DNA from: Latrodectus hesperus
Taxonomy: Eukaryota > Arthropoda > Arachnida > Araneae > Theridiidae
Direction: 5' to 3'
DNA: 64,000 bases
Assembly: GCA_037975125.1 (NCBI GenBank)
Contig: CM075852.1
Span: 18,687,297 to 18,751,296 of the forward strand
Part shown: positions 50,501 to 63,430 of the stretch, piece after piece
Numbering within the stretch: position 1 is the first letter of the stretch
Layout: each line of letters opens with the position of its first letter
The notes under the pieces: model-generated
Databases searched by the model: none
What the model saw: only the letters and a program-made list of their open reading frames with translations
Told to the model about the DNA's origin: nothing
Position numbers and translations under genes: made by a program

Positions 50501-51318
50501 TGCCACCCGAAATTTTTCTTATTATTTCTTTATCATACCATCTTCATACTTTTCATTCAACTAAATCTTTAATGCTATATTATTTTACCATAAAAACATT
50601 TCTCAACTGCATACTTTTTCTGGTATGCTAATATAGAAAGAATTCATATTGCAGTGACTAACTGGATTATAGATTATGGTGTGGGCTTATTCATTATTTA
50701 CTATTTAGCATAAAATATAATTTTCACAACATATATATTTTGTTCTTTACACGTCTAAAATATAATTTTCTTCAAAACAACCAGAATTATTCCATTTTTT
50801 TCTTTTAGTTTAGTAAATTTTAACCAAACCTTGCCTTTTATTTTGGCTGTAACGATAGCATTATCATAATTTTACAAATATATAAAGGCAATTTCTATTT
50901 CTACAAAAATAAAAGTAAAGCAAACAAATAAAGAACATAAAATTTATTATTGAATCAAATAAATAATGGTACACTATATGAATAATTATGTATAAGACTA
51001 TTAATATTATTTTTTTTTGAAGAATTAAATTGTCTGATATATATACAGAGAAGATAAGTTGGCGTTTAATTGTGAACAGAAGTCTTCTCGATTTATCAGG
51101 TTCCAATTTTTTTTTTAAGTAGCAATTTTTTTACAAGTTTTATTGGATTTCAATGCTACACTAATATGACTTTCATAAGAGCATTTATAAAAATGTTATT
51201 ATTTTATTTTCTAATTAATGCCCCTTTTTGAAAGTCGAGTTGCTTTGAAATTCTATTTATTATTCATTAAGTATTATAATAATCTAAGTATTTTCATCTC
51301 ATTTATTTAGCTTAAATT

Positions 51319-51388
<70 letters not shown>

Positions 51389-54300
51389 ACAAATATAAAA
51401 TTACCTTAACTTATTTGTATTGTTTCTTTTGTTTAATTTCCTTCCGGTTCAATCCAAATAAAATTTCTAGACTTAAAATATTTTAGTAATTCTGCTTTTG
51501 CTTAAATGGAAGTAGAACACAAAACATTTAGGAAACATTCAATTTTTCATAATACTTCCGGAAGTGGGTAATTGCAATTTTATTCAGAAAATTTATCTGA
51601 TAAAATGGTTTGTTTTTTCCATTAGTTTTAAATCAAGCATAATCAGGAAAAAGTAATTGAATTAAAATCCTTGTGTGTATTTGCGAATTTAGTTTTTAAA
51701 TTGTTTTATCAATATCAAGAAATTGTATTCGCTTATTGTTATTATTTTCTTTTATTACTTCTACTCTCTAACAAATCTTTAATAGAAAAGAGTGCCATAA
51801 TTTATGTGAAGTTTTAAACATGTGCTGTGAAAAAAGAATAAACAATTATAATTAAAAAAATATTTGAAATTTTTCGTAAAATAAAATGTTTGCATTTTAG
51901 CTTTTAAATAATAAATTTACATTTATAGCTTGTACATCCGTCAAAATCTCATTGATTATAACCTAATATTAAATATATATAAAAATTTAGATTTGAATTC
52001 ATTGTGCTTTAAAAGAATATTGTGATTGTAAAGGAAATCAATATGCAAATAAGAATTATAAAAAAGAACTGTTTAATAAAAATAATATAAATGAAATTAC
52101 ATTAAATGGAAATTTTTTTAATGTGCCGATTTTGAAATTTAATTATTGAAGTTTAAAGGATTCTTAACGTAAATAACCTCTGCAAAATAATAAAATTATA
52201 ACTTAGTAATTTATTCAAATAAATTGTTGTTCTGTGGAACTCTCTTGTAGAATTCTGCATTCGATAATACTTAAAAATAACATGTTATAACAAAGGAACA
52301 CAACACATTTGTTATATATAAAAATATAAATCATATTTTTTGAAAATATTGTATACATTTAAGTTTTTTTACTGAATCCAATAAAAAATAGGTCATATTC
52401 GATTCTGTGAGGGGATTTGAATTAGGTTTCATGAAATATATTAGAATTTTAATTTTCGATTCTTAAAATATTCACAGCACTTATAGATTCCAAGATTTTA
52501 ATATTCGATCTCTATTCTCAATATTTTCCAATTGAATGTTACAAGTGATAAGGTTTAAAATAAATCTGGGCTTAATTAATTAGTGCCTAATGAAAAACAA
52601 ATGCGAAATAAGATGAAGCATGACTGTGCGTGCTTGATTAAAACTGAGAAATTCCATCTTTTCATTAAAAGCAAGCATATTTTAAAGCATTCATTAAAAG
52701 CAAGCAAGAAACTTCAGTAAATGAATGCGAATTTAAGATTTTAATTCAGAAATTAATTTTGGGAAATGAATGGTGATGGGTGTGAGTGTCATTAAATATT
52801 CAAATGTCTTATGAAGTTATTTGAATCGACCCTCCATTCTGACGACAAAACTGTATTAATCAAAATCTGCTTTTCAGAATATTTTGTGGAAGTAGAGAAC
52901 ATTTATTGAATGGATTTGAAAAGGCATCTTTGCCTATTTGTTTCCGCTGTTTTGTTTTGCTTCCGCATTTTGCCGACTTTGAAGATGTCGGCTTATTTTT
53001 AATGAGTTTAATTCACATAAGCTTCCTTTGATTCTGAGAAATTTCCTTTAAGTTATTGTTGGAATTTAATTAAGGTAAACAAACGTGGTTTAGTTTCGTG
53101 TAACATAAAATTTATTAATTCCATCTAATGAAAGGTGTTCCTATTTGAATCTATTTGCATAATTAAAAATGAACAGAAAATGTCGTTATTCAATTTTTAT
53201 GAAGGAAATGCATTCTTTACACCTAAAAATATCTTGCTTGTCATACATTTATGGCTTAAACTAAAATATTAAAACAAATTTTATTAGCTTTCTACAATTA
53301 AAAGATTTTGCAGAGGCTATTTTTAATTTTATTATGACTTTGCTTTTGCAAGTAATCTGCGTCTTTTTTCTCACTTGTCGAAGTTGTTTTGTTTTGTACT
53401 TAAATGGCTAATTTTTGACTATATATTCGTATTTTAACATACATAAAATAATTTATTTTTTTCATAACGGAAGATATAAATATTGCTTGTTTGATCTTTG
53501 AAATTTATGATTTGAGTAATACACTTCGTAACATTTATATTTGGTTAAATTGTTTATCAAGATTATATATTCTTTATTTACTTTAAGTTTATAAATGCTT
53601 GATAAAAAAAATTTTTTTTGGTGTAAAAAAAGTTTTTTTTTTTTTTTTTAAATTAAAAACTTTTAATCAACCGAATTCTCACTTCAAATTTTATTCTAAC
53701 TTTTCATTATTGCCAAAATCTTTCTAAAAAGATTTAGCAATAAATAAAACATCATCCATACATCGAAGTCCAACTAACTCGCGATATTTTCTAGAGAAAT
53801 GGCTAAAAACTCTATAATTCCTTTAAAGCTTTCCAAAAATAGTCAATGGCTTAAAAGTTGCTTTAAAAATTATTTTCATATGTCAGAAAAAAACTCAAAT
53901 TTATTTTTCTAAGAAGAAACCTTTTAAAGTGAATAATACCTAAATAACGCGACTTTTATTTTTTTTATAAAAGGATTTTATGTGGCTTATTTCATATTTT
54001 ATTTTCCTCCTACTTTTTGTTATCCCTTGTTTATATCCAAATACTTTGCTTTTTTGAAACCTTTTACGAAAAACAATTATAAGAGTTTTTTAATCTTCCT
54101 TTAAAACCACACTTTTTATTCACTCTGTCAGTTTTATAAAGAGAGAACTCATATTTTTCTTCCTTCTGGGATTTTCTAAAATTGGAAACTGCAAACAAGA
54201 AATCGCCTGCAGCATATATCTGTTTTATTTTGTACTTTAGCTGAAGAGCACGTTTAAGCGATTGGTTTGCACACAAATATCATAAAGTAAAACTGGAAGG

Positions 54301-54656
54301 GTTGCCATTATCTAAATGGTGGTACTTTGCAAGAAAACACAAACAATATGTATGATTTTAAAATTAAAAAAAATTGCTTAAATTCCTGTTTTTTGTATCA
54401 GTCGGATCATAATCGAAATCAATTTAAAATAATATATTTAGTTTTGACAATATTTATATAATTTTGTTTTTGTAGTTTTTTTTAAAAATAAAAGCTCAAT
54501 TGAAATTTTTTTGTGGTTTATTACAAAATATATTAAGGCATAATGTTGGAAAATAGGAATTTCTTTTTACATTAACTCGTGACCGAATTTCTATCGGAGA
54601 TGCAAATAACGAAAAAAAATTTTTGCCATAAGAAAGTGTCTTGAGTTTTTTATATA
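50501..54656. other. AT-rich intronic desert
   Basis: Holds an (AT)n tract and otherwise nothing recognisable. Short forward and reverse open frames are AT-rich and unsupported. Confidence 0.5.
51323..51386. repeat. (AT)n microsatellite
   Basis: A pure AT run of about 64 bp. Confidence 0.97.
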
Positions 54657-55588
54657 TAGTATTATTCCAACTATCCAAATGTGTTTTTTGGAAAAAATGG
54701 TCTGTTTTAATAAATTACTGTATGTTGAAAAATGAGAAAAAAACTATATATATTTTTAAAGATGATGGTTTTTAAGCATTTAAACAAAAAAGAAACACTT
54801 TTGCATGTTAAGATACTTACAAGATCTGTACATTAATACAGTAAGATATGTACAGTGTTGTGAATGACAGTCATAACATCGCAGACAGAGTAAGCTGTTT
54901 CACTGCCTTCATTCGTTTTCGGGCAGCCTAGGCGCGCATGCGCTTGGCAGAAAGAATTTGCATGTGGTCACACTCGGGCGGACACTCTATTCACTTCAAA
55001 GCAGTTTCAAAGCCAGCAAATGTTTCACTAGCTGATGGTCCCGTGTCTGTTCCAGCTTGGACATTAAAGTCAATTTCCTCAACATTTTCAATTAGCTTAC
55101 CATGATTTGCAATTTGAGATCCAGTGTCTGACTCATAATCCGTTCTCCTATCTTTTCAGCACTCTCTTCTGATCATCCAGGAATTTTCAAAAGAATGTTT
55201 TGGAATCCCTCAAGTGACACATCTCTCTCTCTCTCGCCAAGCTGGCAGCCGAATGGTTAGCGCTCTTGCCTTCGGTTCAACAGTTCGTGGGTTTGAATCC
55301 CACCTTGGGCATGTATGCTTGTAGTGGTTCGAAATCCACTTTAAACCGTAGGTGCCGGTCTAGTTAGCCCTCATGTGCAAAAAATGACCGTTGAGTGACA
55401 AACAATCAATCAAACAAACTCTCTCTCTATATTTTCTCTTCTTTTACCTTTCATTTTCTTGAGATTTTTTCTATTGTTTTCATTTTTCCTCCACTTCGCT
55501 CTTATTTATATTTTTCAGAAATTCTGCAAGCGAACTCCGATAATCAGTGATTCGGATAGACGGAGTTCGGATAATTGCAGTTCTACTG
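54657..55588 (-). mobile_element. Tigger/pogo-like element, copy 3, split by a SINE
   Basis: The right end GGATAATTGCAGTTCTACTG is followed by TA; the left end TAGTATTATTCCAACTATCC is the decayed counterpart. The interior follows copy 2 closely (CTTGGCAG.AAGAATTTGC, CATGTGGTCACACT, ACTAGCTGATGGTCC), including the minus-strand transposase C-terminal segment, here with more changes. SINE family B copy 4 interrupts it at about 55229-55411. The DDE core is missing. Confidence 0.85.
55229..55411 (+). mobile_element. SINE family B, copy 4 (best preserved)
   Basis: The head has AGCTGGCAGCCGAATGGTTA and GCGCTCTTGCC (A-box region) and GTGGGTTTGAATCCCACC (B-box region), then ATGCTTGTAGTGGTTCGAAA, CCGTAGGTGCCGGTCTAGTT and AATGACCGTTGAGTGACAAA. 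It is flanked on both sides by CTCTCTCT, the Tigger sequence at the insertion point. It is the type copy for the family here. Confidence 0.85.
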
Positions 55589-56355
55589 TAATACTGAGTT
55601 GCATTTTTCTAGAAATGAATATCTGGGATCAAAAATTGTCTATTGAAACATGTATCTTGTGGGCAGATAGGTAGTAAGTCTAACAGTTTATCTTTGAAAA
55701 GATCTTTCACACATGTCAAAAAAAATTCTGGTGCGACTATGCAAAGTTAAAAATTTAATAAAAAGAAGACATGGAATAGTCTCTAATTCTAATCAAAATT
55801 ATAGAAATCAAACATTAAAGTAGATAATTTTTTTATTTGTTTTATGTAAAAATTAACCGGTAAATATAGTAAATACGCGATGCGATAGTTCTTTATTTCG
55901 TTCAAACTGTTTATTCCAATATGATTTTGTTTAAATTTACAGATGACAAAATGGTATATATTACCTGGTAAATATGTTTTAAAGAACGAGATGTGATGTC
56001 TACATTTTTTTTTATAATACGACAATATTTTTTCAGACCAAAAATGGTTCCGCAATTAATAATTAAAAAAATGATTTTGTCTCCATCTCTATTTTCCTTG
56101 ATACTTCCTGTACTAAAAGTCTTTAAATAAGGCATATATTTTAAGAATTTTTATATCATAAAATAAAAATTAGATATATTATATTTCAGAAATGTTTTTT
56201 ACTTAAAGACATTCGTATTTGTTCGTATAAATAACCTATTTGAAATACTTATTATTCCTCCTTATACGGTAAATATAAAATTAATCGATTGTTTGCAGAC
56301 TTCAGAAATGTAAATAGTTTATTATGGTTAAATGCGACTACTACTGTCCTTTTAT
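55589..56355. other. AT-rich intronic DNA, nothing recognised
   Basis: Only chance open frames were seen. Confidence 0.45.
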
Positions 56356-56623
56356 AGTCGCCCATCTTGTCTAGTGGTCAGTGTGCCTGACTGCGGATAA
56401 GGAGGTCCTGGGTTCGAATCCCGATTCGGGCATGGATGAACTTTCTCTATCTATCCTGTCTTTGCCCCTTCCTTGTATGAATTGGATGTGAATGATTGCC
56501 TACCCTATAAACGGATCCCTATGGCATGTGTGTACTGAAGAAGTCGGACTGCACACCAAAATATGGTTCAGTTGGAAAAGTGGAGCAGCGCACCCCATAT
56601 TGCCAGCCTAGCTGGCACCAACA
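56356..56623 (+). mobile_element. SINE family D, full length with target-site duplication
   Basis: The tRNA-like head (about 56360-56431) has A box TCTAGTGGTCAGTGTGCC and B box GGGTTCGAATCCC; the ends GCCC/GGGC can pair. A unique body follows (CGGATCCCTATGGCATGTGT, GGAGCAGCGCACCCC) and ends AGCTGGCACCAACA. Flanks ACTGTCCTTTTAT (56343-56355) and ACTGCCCTTTTAT (56624-56636) are a 13-bp duplication with one change, so both ends are defined and the insertion is fairly young. Confidence 0.85.
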
Positions 56624-57530
56624 ACTGCCCTTTTATCTCAATTTAGTTTTGTAATGAATAGATTAAATCATCAGACTTATTAAATAATCATATTTTGGAC
56701 TATCAACTGATTTAGAGCGAGGAGGATAAAATGGATATTTTAGTCGAAACATTTGTCTTGTAAATAATAAACAAATCTATCATAATTTTTTATGCGTGTA
56801 TAATGCATCATTATTTTATTACATAAAAGTATATTTAAAAATGCCTGGAAAAACTTAGCCCTTGAACTTTTCCTTCATTTAGCTAACAGTTGAAAGCTAA
56901 CATTTGACTGAATTGTTCTGAATGATATCAGTTTAAGAGATATGATATTGATCATATCTAAAACATTTTCTTGGTGACAGATTTATCTCGTTATAAGTTT
57001 ATTCAATACTTTCTTGACTGAAAAATAACTTTGGGAAAATGATCCAGTTTAATTTATAGCATTATTATCCGTAAAAATTTTATCGCTCTAAGAACAAGGA
57101 TTTATGATTAAAACAAAAAAATTGATTTTAAGATTTATTGCAAACTTCCAATAGAATATTTTGTAGCATCTAATTTTCACGTTACTTTCGATTTTTTATT
57201 GTACGATGGTTGAGATAATTTCTGAAATAAGATATCTCTGATGGTAAAATAATGTTCGAATTGTTAGATTTCCATCTATTTTCCAAATATTTTATAAGCC
57301 TATGATCTCAGATTAGATAAATTTCCTTTTAATATAAGATCATTTTACTAAAATATTATGTAATAATAAATGTTACAAATTATTTTTATTTACACAACGT
57401 TCACTTTCTGAAAATCTATTTCTGATTCATTACATACGATTAATGCATTAAATTCTTAAGATCAGGAAACTTAACATTTGTTAGTTCAAATCTAAGTTTG
57501 ATTGTTAGTTATTTCAAACTTTTTCCCATT

Positions 57531-57708
57531 CGAGTGGGCAGCTGAATGGTTAGCGCTTTTGCCTTCAGTTCAACAGTTCGTGGCTTCGAATCCCCCTTTG
57601 GGCATAAATGTTTATTATGGTTTAAAATCCACTTTAAACCGTAAGTTCCGGTCTAATTATCCCTCTTGTGAAAAAAAATGACCGTTGAGTGATAAACTAA
57701 ATCGAATG
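57531..57708 (+). mobile_element. SINE family B, copy 5
   Basis: GTGGGCAGCTGAATGGTTAG, GCGCTTTTGCC, GTGGCTTCGAATCCCCC, CCACTTTAAACCGTAAG and ATGACCGTTGAGTGATAAAC match copy 4. TTCCCATT flanks it on both sides (57523-57530 and 57709-57716), a likely target-site duplication. Confidence 0.85.
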
Positions 57709-58547
57709 TTCCCATTTTTTTAAAGATGACTAAAAGGAAAAATCTGGAACCGAAATTACAACCATTAATGATTAGTGAGGAAAAAAAACTGCTAATCTTA
57801 CGGAAGTTGTGCTTCTTTTGGGGATTTACTCTTTAAAATTCGGTATTTTTTCATTATCACTTTTTGGTTTATTTTATTTAGATTGATTTAAAAAGAGAAA
57901 AATAATGTACCATCATAAAACTTGGGTCACAATTTTTTTTCGCTTAATTTATCCGACACAATACAACTTTTTAATGTTACCATTGTGAGTACAATTTAAC
58001 GAAAAACTTAATGGAAAATTTATTTTATTTCTTGATATATTTTTTAGAAGGAATAATAAAAGTAATAAAGCGGCACTTTTACAAGCTATTTTAGATTTGA
58101 AATGTGGGTTAAAATCAGAAATTATGACAAAAAAATTTTATATTACTTGTCATATTTATTTATTCTTAAAAAGAAATCTTGTTGGAACACAGTTAAAATT
58201 ATTTATTTTTATCAAAATACGATGTTTTATAGATAATAATTGATGATTAATAAAATAATCACTTATAAATGGTATGATTAATATTTCGATTAAAAATTTT
58301 TAAAGGAATTTACGTATGTTACAATAAAGTCAAACTGGATTAATCAAATTTTTGAATTGGATGTTGTAATAAACTTGACCTTCCAATTCTAAAATTAGAT
58401 TCGTCCAATTAAAAAGGAAACAAAAATATTAATAATTTAAATATAAATTACTTTTTTCTATTCGAATTAAGTAAAATATAGTTTTGCTTAAGCATCTAGA
58501 GATCTCTATTTTAAGAACTATACTTGTATATAAAAAAATATAGTCCG

Positions 58548-58583
58548 TCAAGACTTCAAATATTTAGATATTTGAAGTCTTGA
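58548..58583. repeat. perfect 16-bp-arm hairpin
   Basis: TCAAGACTTCAAATAT and ATATTTGAAGTCTTGA pair exactly around a TTAG loop. The next 80 bp (58582-58662) are three tandem units of about 26 bp with the core TTTATATGAATATTT. Confidence 0.9.
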
Positions 58584-58969
58584 TTTATAATTTATATGAA
58601 TATTTTTATGATTATAATTTATATGAATATTTAAGATTTATCATTTATATGAATATTTCTTATGAAAAATCGATAGCATTATATAATCACAATTTTTAAT
58701 GAATAAAATCATGCGTCAGGTACATTATCTTTGTGCGTATCATAATTTTTGTTTCCTTGGTGAAATGAATATTTAGACTAGATAAAATTGTCACTTTATA
58801 ATGATAATCTGTTTGTTTTAAAAATAATTGAGAATTGATTTAAAAAAATATTCCATTATAATTCTTGACCCTCTTTGTATCGATTAAAGTGATTCAGCAA
58901 ATTCGTACCCTAAATTTCATTAACTTTCAACCAAGTCCTCCTCCTTAAAGACTAATTGGAAGAAGTATA

Positions 58970-59117
58970 ATTAGCATTCTGGCCTTTAATTAAACAATTA
59001 GTGAGTTCGAATCTCATCTTGGTTTGGATTTTTGTTATAGTTCAAGATCCACTTTAAACTTAAGGGCCTGTTCTAATTAGCGTTTGTGTGCAAAATAATA
59101 ATAATAATAATAATGTT
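58970..59117 (+). mobile_element. SINE family B, copy 6 with (AAT)n tail
   Basis: CTGGCCTTTAATTAAACAAT, AGTGAGTTCGAATCTCA, GATCCACTTTAAACTTAAGG and TCTAATTAGCGTTTGTGTGC follow the family B order; the tail is (AAT)n. Confidence 0.75.
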
Positions 59118-59574
59118 AAACCTCAAATCTCCCTGAAAATTCAAACGATTTTTGTGAAAGTATTATTTGAATTAATATATTAATACATATAAAGATTTTC
59201 AGTGTTTAATTACTTTTCTTAACCTTTTGTTACCCATATTACGATTTTTCAGTTTAGCCAATTTATAATTAATTAATTTAGATTAATTATTTTATATTTA
59301 CAGGGACATGTAAAATGTCTTTCAAATGATTTAGAAAATTAGTTTCTTTTAACAGTAATGAGTACATTTATCTACCCATTATAAATTATGTGACCTTTGC
59401 TCTTTTATTTCCTGCATGTTTACCCAGATAATTTGCTTATTCTAACCACAATCACAGACCTGATTAGTTCTGTTGTTAAAACTAGTTCATTATTATTTCT
59501 CATTATTTTTTTATTTACTTTCCTTTCCTTTAGCAAGTTTCTTATGTTGTTTTTATTTTGTTTCTTTTTGTTAG

Positions 59575-59616
59575 GACTGCTCAAATCGGCTGGAACCGTG
59601 AGGGGGAAAACCAATG
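59575..59616 (+). CDS. possible further exon of the split gene
   Basis: The acceptor is TTTTGTTTCTTTTTGTTAG, with a strong pyrimidine tract, and the donor is GTGAGA at 59617. The open frame is LLKSAGTVRGKTN with split codons at both edges (phase 1 to phase 1). It is not compatible with direct joining to exon 5, which ends in phase 0, so at least one unseen exon would lie between. If the donor is not used, the frame continues (EITKKLGTWQRKKIITYGH...) to a TGA at 59760-59762 and this would be a last exon; that tail is also less AT-rich than its flanks. Confidence 0.4.
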
Positions 59617-60758
59617 GTGAGATTACAAAGAAATTAGGAACATGGCAGAGAAAAAAAATTATAACCTATGGTCATGCTCCAATACACCCTCCACCGAAAA
59701 CTTGTGTTAAAAGTGATGTGTGCAGTTCTTTTGGAGTTCCCAGTTTATATACTCTCCAATGAGACAATGGACATTTGGCGGTATATATACTTTGGTACAA
59801 GGTATACATCAGCTTAAGGAAAAACAGTTTTTAAACATTAAGTTATGCGTAAAATAATTTCGAATTCATCTCAAAATTTGTAACGATTAATATAACTTTT
59901 TTAGTAAATTTTATATATTAAAATGAACTATTTTAAAATTGTGTTTGATATCTATTTTTATCAAAATAATATTTTGCTTGTATTTTATATTGTTAAAATA
60001 TCCATCAGAATGTCCGTTAGATTCCATTCAAATTAAATTAGATAAAACAATTTAGCTTAATAATAAACAAAATTAATTTATTGTATCTATAAATTTTAAT
60101 TATTGGATAAATATTGAGTTTGGTATATATATACTATTAAAAAATTTATTTTACATATTTATACACACATTTGCTGTTTTGTAATTGACTGGAAAGATTC
60201 CGTAGTGCCAAAATGTTTTGCAAATGATTTTCATAAATCACACTGATGTCTTCAATTTGTACCAAAGAATATATATAAATTAAGTTGCATACTGATGTGC
60301 AATTATGTGATATTTGACAGCTTGGCTTTTTTGCTTTGATTATCTGAGCTACTAGGATTTATGTTTTACATTTGTTATTTTAGAATCACATTCAAATTCT
60401 GTAGTATTATCTGTTGTCAATATCTGTTTTCCTCCATGTTGTCAAAAGATGCAAAAAACAAGTTAAATTGTTAAATTTTATTTATGTATGAATTGTTATT
60501 TAACATTGGTTTTATTAATTATTTATTACATTTTTACAAAGTTTTGACGATTTGAAAAAAATACGATTTTAATAAATTCTTTATAAATTAAAAATAAAAA
60601 AATTGTAATCATCGTAACTGTCATTGTTTTGAATAATAAATTTATAATCAAGAAAATGTGATTTGAGACAACTATGTTCGATTTTATTTTCATGCGAGAT
60701 AATTACTATTACCTAATTATCTTTTGAAATGACATTACAAAATTTTCTTTGCTTTTAG

Positions 60759-60805
60759 TAACTAAAGATTGGATAGCCCGTTTCATTGAGTTATTTCCTC
60801 GTTAA
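60759..60805 (+). CDS. possible terminal exon
   Basis: The acceptor is TTTTCTTTGCTTTTAG. Its first two bases TA join the G of the exon at 59616 to give Val, then TKDWIARFIELFPR and a TAA stop. The phase fits, but the exon is short and the evidence rests only on splice signals. Confidence 0.25.
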
Positions 60806-61412
60806 TATTAAATAGAATATTTTTAAATACTGGAAAATTTTAAGTACATACCAAAATTATTTCAAGCGTTTTAATCTCGTATTTAATTAGTGCAAAATGA
60901 GAAGTTTCTAAATGTCCTGAATCCGAATTAGCGCCATTCAACCGTCATTTTTAGACGCATTCTATTTAATGTAATTGCTGTCGCGACCTGGTCTAAACAA
61001 TTTGTTTTTTGGTGTAATTTCTTGCTTTTTGGTGAGAAAAAAAACCCTTGTGATGTTTTTATAGAGCTTTATCCATATTTTATGTATCTGCAATCATTGT
61101 CAGCAAAAGGAATTTGTGAATAATTGGTAATTCTTTTTGTAAAGCATTTTGTATGGCAATTTCTCCTAAATCAAAAGCGATCCTCTGCACGGGTTCTAGT
61201 GAAAGAACTACGTGAAACGTGTATTATGCAATAAATTGTTATATATAAAAAGACTGAAATATTTCGCCAAGTGCAGACAAAGTAGGCTCTGTCGCTTGTA
61301 ATTTTCTAGTTAAAAATAAATTTTATTATAATTATAGTTTTTGTGTGTGTTCTTATTTTCCTGATTTTTAATATTTGCTTGATTATTGATATTTCTGAAA
61401 ATTAACATTTTT

Positions 61413-61966
61413 GGTACTTTTCCATTTCGCCGGCGCAGGCGATAAAGTCGCCAAAAATGATACAACCGGCGCTAAAGGGAACATCTCCGATGGTAACCTT
61501 TTTACTGCTACGTTTCCAAAACATGTGACGGCATTTTACTGTCAACGACTTTATTTCGACTCTTTTTTTTTTTTTTTTTTTTCCATTTCATAATTTTATG
61601 CTATGTTGCTATATATGCAAATTTAATAATTTCATAAAATCTCTCTAGAAAAAATCGGATTTTAAAAATGTATTTTAAAAAATAATAATCGTAACAAATT
61701 CACATAAAAAATATTAAAAAAAAAAATAAGATTTTGAAATATGCATCACCCGATAAATTGTAATCTAATATAATAAGTAAATAAATTGAGGCTCTGGCAC
61801 CCATCATTCCACGCATAGCGTGAACACGAGAACAACAATTAAATAAATTCAAAAATTTTTATGTAAAACAATATTTAAAAAAATTTATGTGTATACTGTA
61901 GGCTGTCGCCAATTGGCGACTTAATTTTCGCTGGCTAGATTTGCGCCGGCGAAATGGAAAAGTACC
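61413..61966. mobile_element. 554-bp MITE with perfect terminal repeats
   Basis: The termini begin GGTACTTTTCCATTTCGCC and are perfect inverted repeats over 25 bp (61413-61437 and 61942-61966). Perfect 8-bp duplications ACATTTTT flank the element (61405-61412 and 61967-61974). GGCGAT..GTCGCC and GTCGCCAATTGGCGAC are further palindromes just inside the ends. The short open frame starting at 61411 is only the terminus read through. An 8-bp duplication fits hAT, P or Merlin superfamilies; the GG start does not look like a standard hAT end. It is non-autonomous. Confidence 0.9.
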
Positions 61967-62005
61967 ACATTTTTTGACAAAAATAGTAATATAAATTTGT
62001 TATAT

Positions 62006-62251
62006 CAGTGATTCTCAAGCTTGTCACATCACATTTTTTAACAATTTCAAAATTTGGCTGCACATAAAATGATTAGTTTGAAAGTAGTTTAAAAGTTGTT
62101 GGATGTAAAATAAAATAATGTATTTGCTGCAAAAACAGCACTACGTTTATTACTTTACTCGTAATGAAAAAAAGCATTATGATTTTTACTATATGTTTCT
62201 AACATCTGGCGGTGCACAAAACCACCGCTGCAAAGTGGTTGAGAATCACTA
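62006..62251. mobile_element. hAT-type MITE
   Basis: CAGTGATTCTCAA at the left and TTGAGAATCACTA at the right are inverted ends of the CAGTGnTTCTCAA kind typical of hAT elements. Flanking 8-mers TGTTATAT and TATTTTAT agree at 6 of 8 positions. It is 246 bp long, non-coding, with an inner GCGGTG...CACCGC stem near the right end. It lies 39 bp from the preceding MITE. Confidence 0.75.
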
Positions 62252-63430
62252 TATTTTATTTATTATTAGCTATTACCTACATTAAGCAAATAACTCTTCA
62301 AATACATTCTAATAGAGTTCAAGTCGCTATTTCCACTGATATCACATCTGCATAATCACATACATGTTTTCACGTTGAACTGGTATGAATACGATTCCAG
62401 TCATTAATGTATGAGTTCAAGTCACACACGTCGATTTTTGTTGTAATTCTGAATCAATTTTAAATCATTTTATTTGAATCAGTATGAGTGAACTATAAGT
62501 GAGCTTATAGTAATAAGTCATGTATGTGCATACATAATTAATCATTTGATAATTAGACTGAGTACTAGTTTTTGAACTTTGACTTTTCATTTCCTATTAA
62601 TAAAAGTTTTGGACAAACAATATTCACCATCATGTTATATATCATTGTTCTTGTGGTATTTATTCTATGGATTGACTACCAAGAACACTGGTAAATAACG
62701 TTCTGGGCATTTGAGTATTTGTCTATGGCCAATACAGTATACAAGCTGAGCTCCGATTCACCTTATGAGATTTTATGCTTGTTGTGTTCATTGTAAGTTC
62801 AGTCAACTTTTTCTCAAAATGATATTCTTTTTTAAGAATGAATGCGCGTGTTATATTGGATAATCTAGAGAAACATAAAAAGTGTCCAATTTTATAATGA
62901 AATACAAATATAATAACAGCATTTGAAAGAGTTTTTGTACCTCCCTCAATGATACAGTATAAAGATTTAATACTTGAATATATAAAACTTGTTTCTTATT
63001 AAGCTCCTATAGTTTTACATTTTGATTTAGTTGTAAATTTGCTTGGAGAAAAATAATTATGTGTTTTATTTCTAAAGATTTTTTTTCAAGCTTAATAAAT
63101 TCATAGAAATTTTCTGACTTAAGTAACTTTTTTATAAATTTTTGATGAAATTTGGAACTGGAGCTTAGCATGTCCAAACACCAAGTGGTATAAAAATCCA
63201 GATGGAAGTTCTTTTTTATTTAACGTATGGGATGGGTTAAACTCTTAAGAATTGTTATTTTGAGTGTGCAAATGAATGGTGGGTCTTTCAATTCGTATAT
63301 TTGACTTTCGCATCGAATGTGGATATTTAAAATCCGGAATTTTTAAATGAACTGCACTGACAGATTGATTCAGCCGTTTAGGCAAATCGTTAGCCTTGTG
63401 TAAAATTTACATAACAGGAAATAGACGAGT
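62252..63430. other. AT-rich DNA, nothing recognised
   Basis: No exon or repeat copy was supported between the hAT MITE and the remnant at the right edge. Confidence 0.45.

Noticed and set aside
56360..56431. Functional tRNA gene with A and B boxes
   Set aside because: The acceptor and anticodon stems do not pair well, and it is followed by a SINE body with a target-site duplication, so it is a SINE head.
59397..59574. Hydrophobic open frame before the acceptor at 59574
   Set aside because: It is the T-rich pyrimidine tract of the intron read as Leu/Phe codons; there is no sign of a signal peptide gene.
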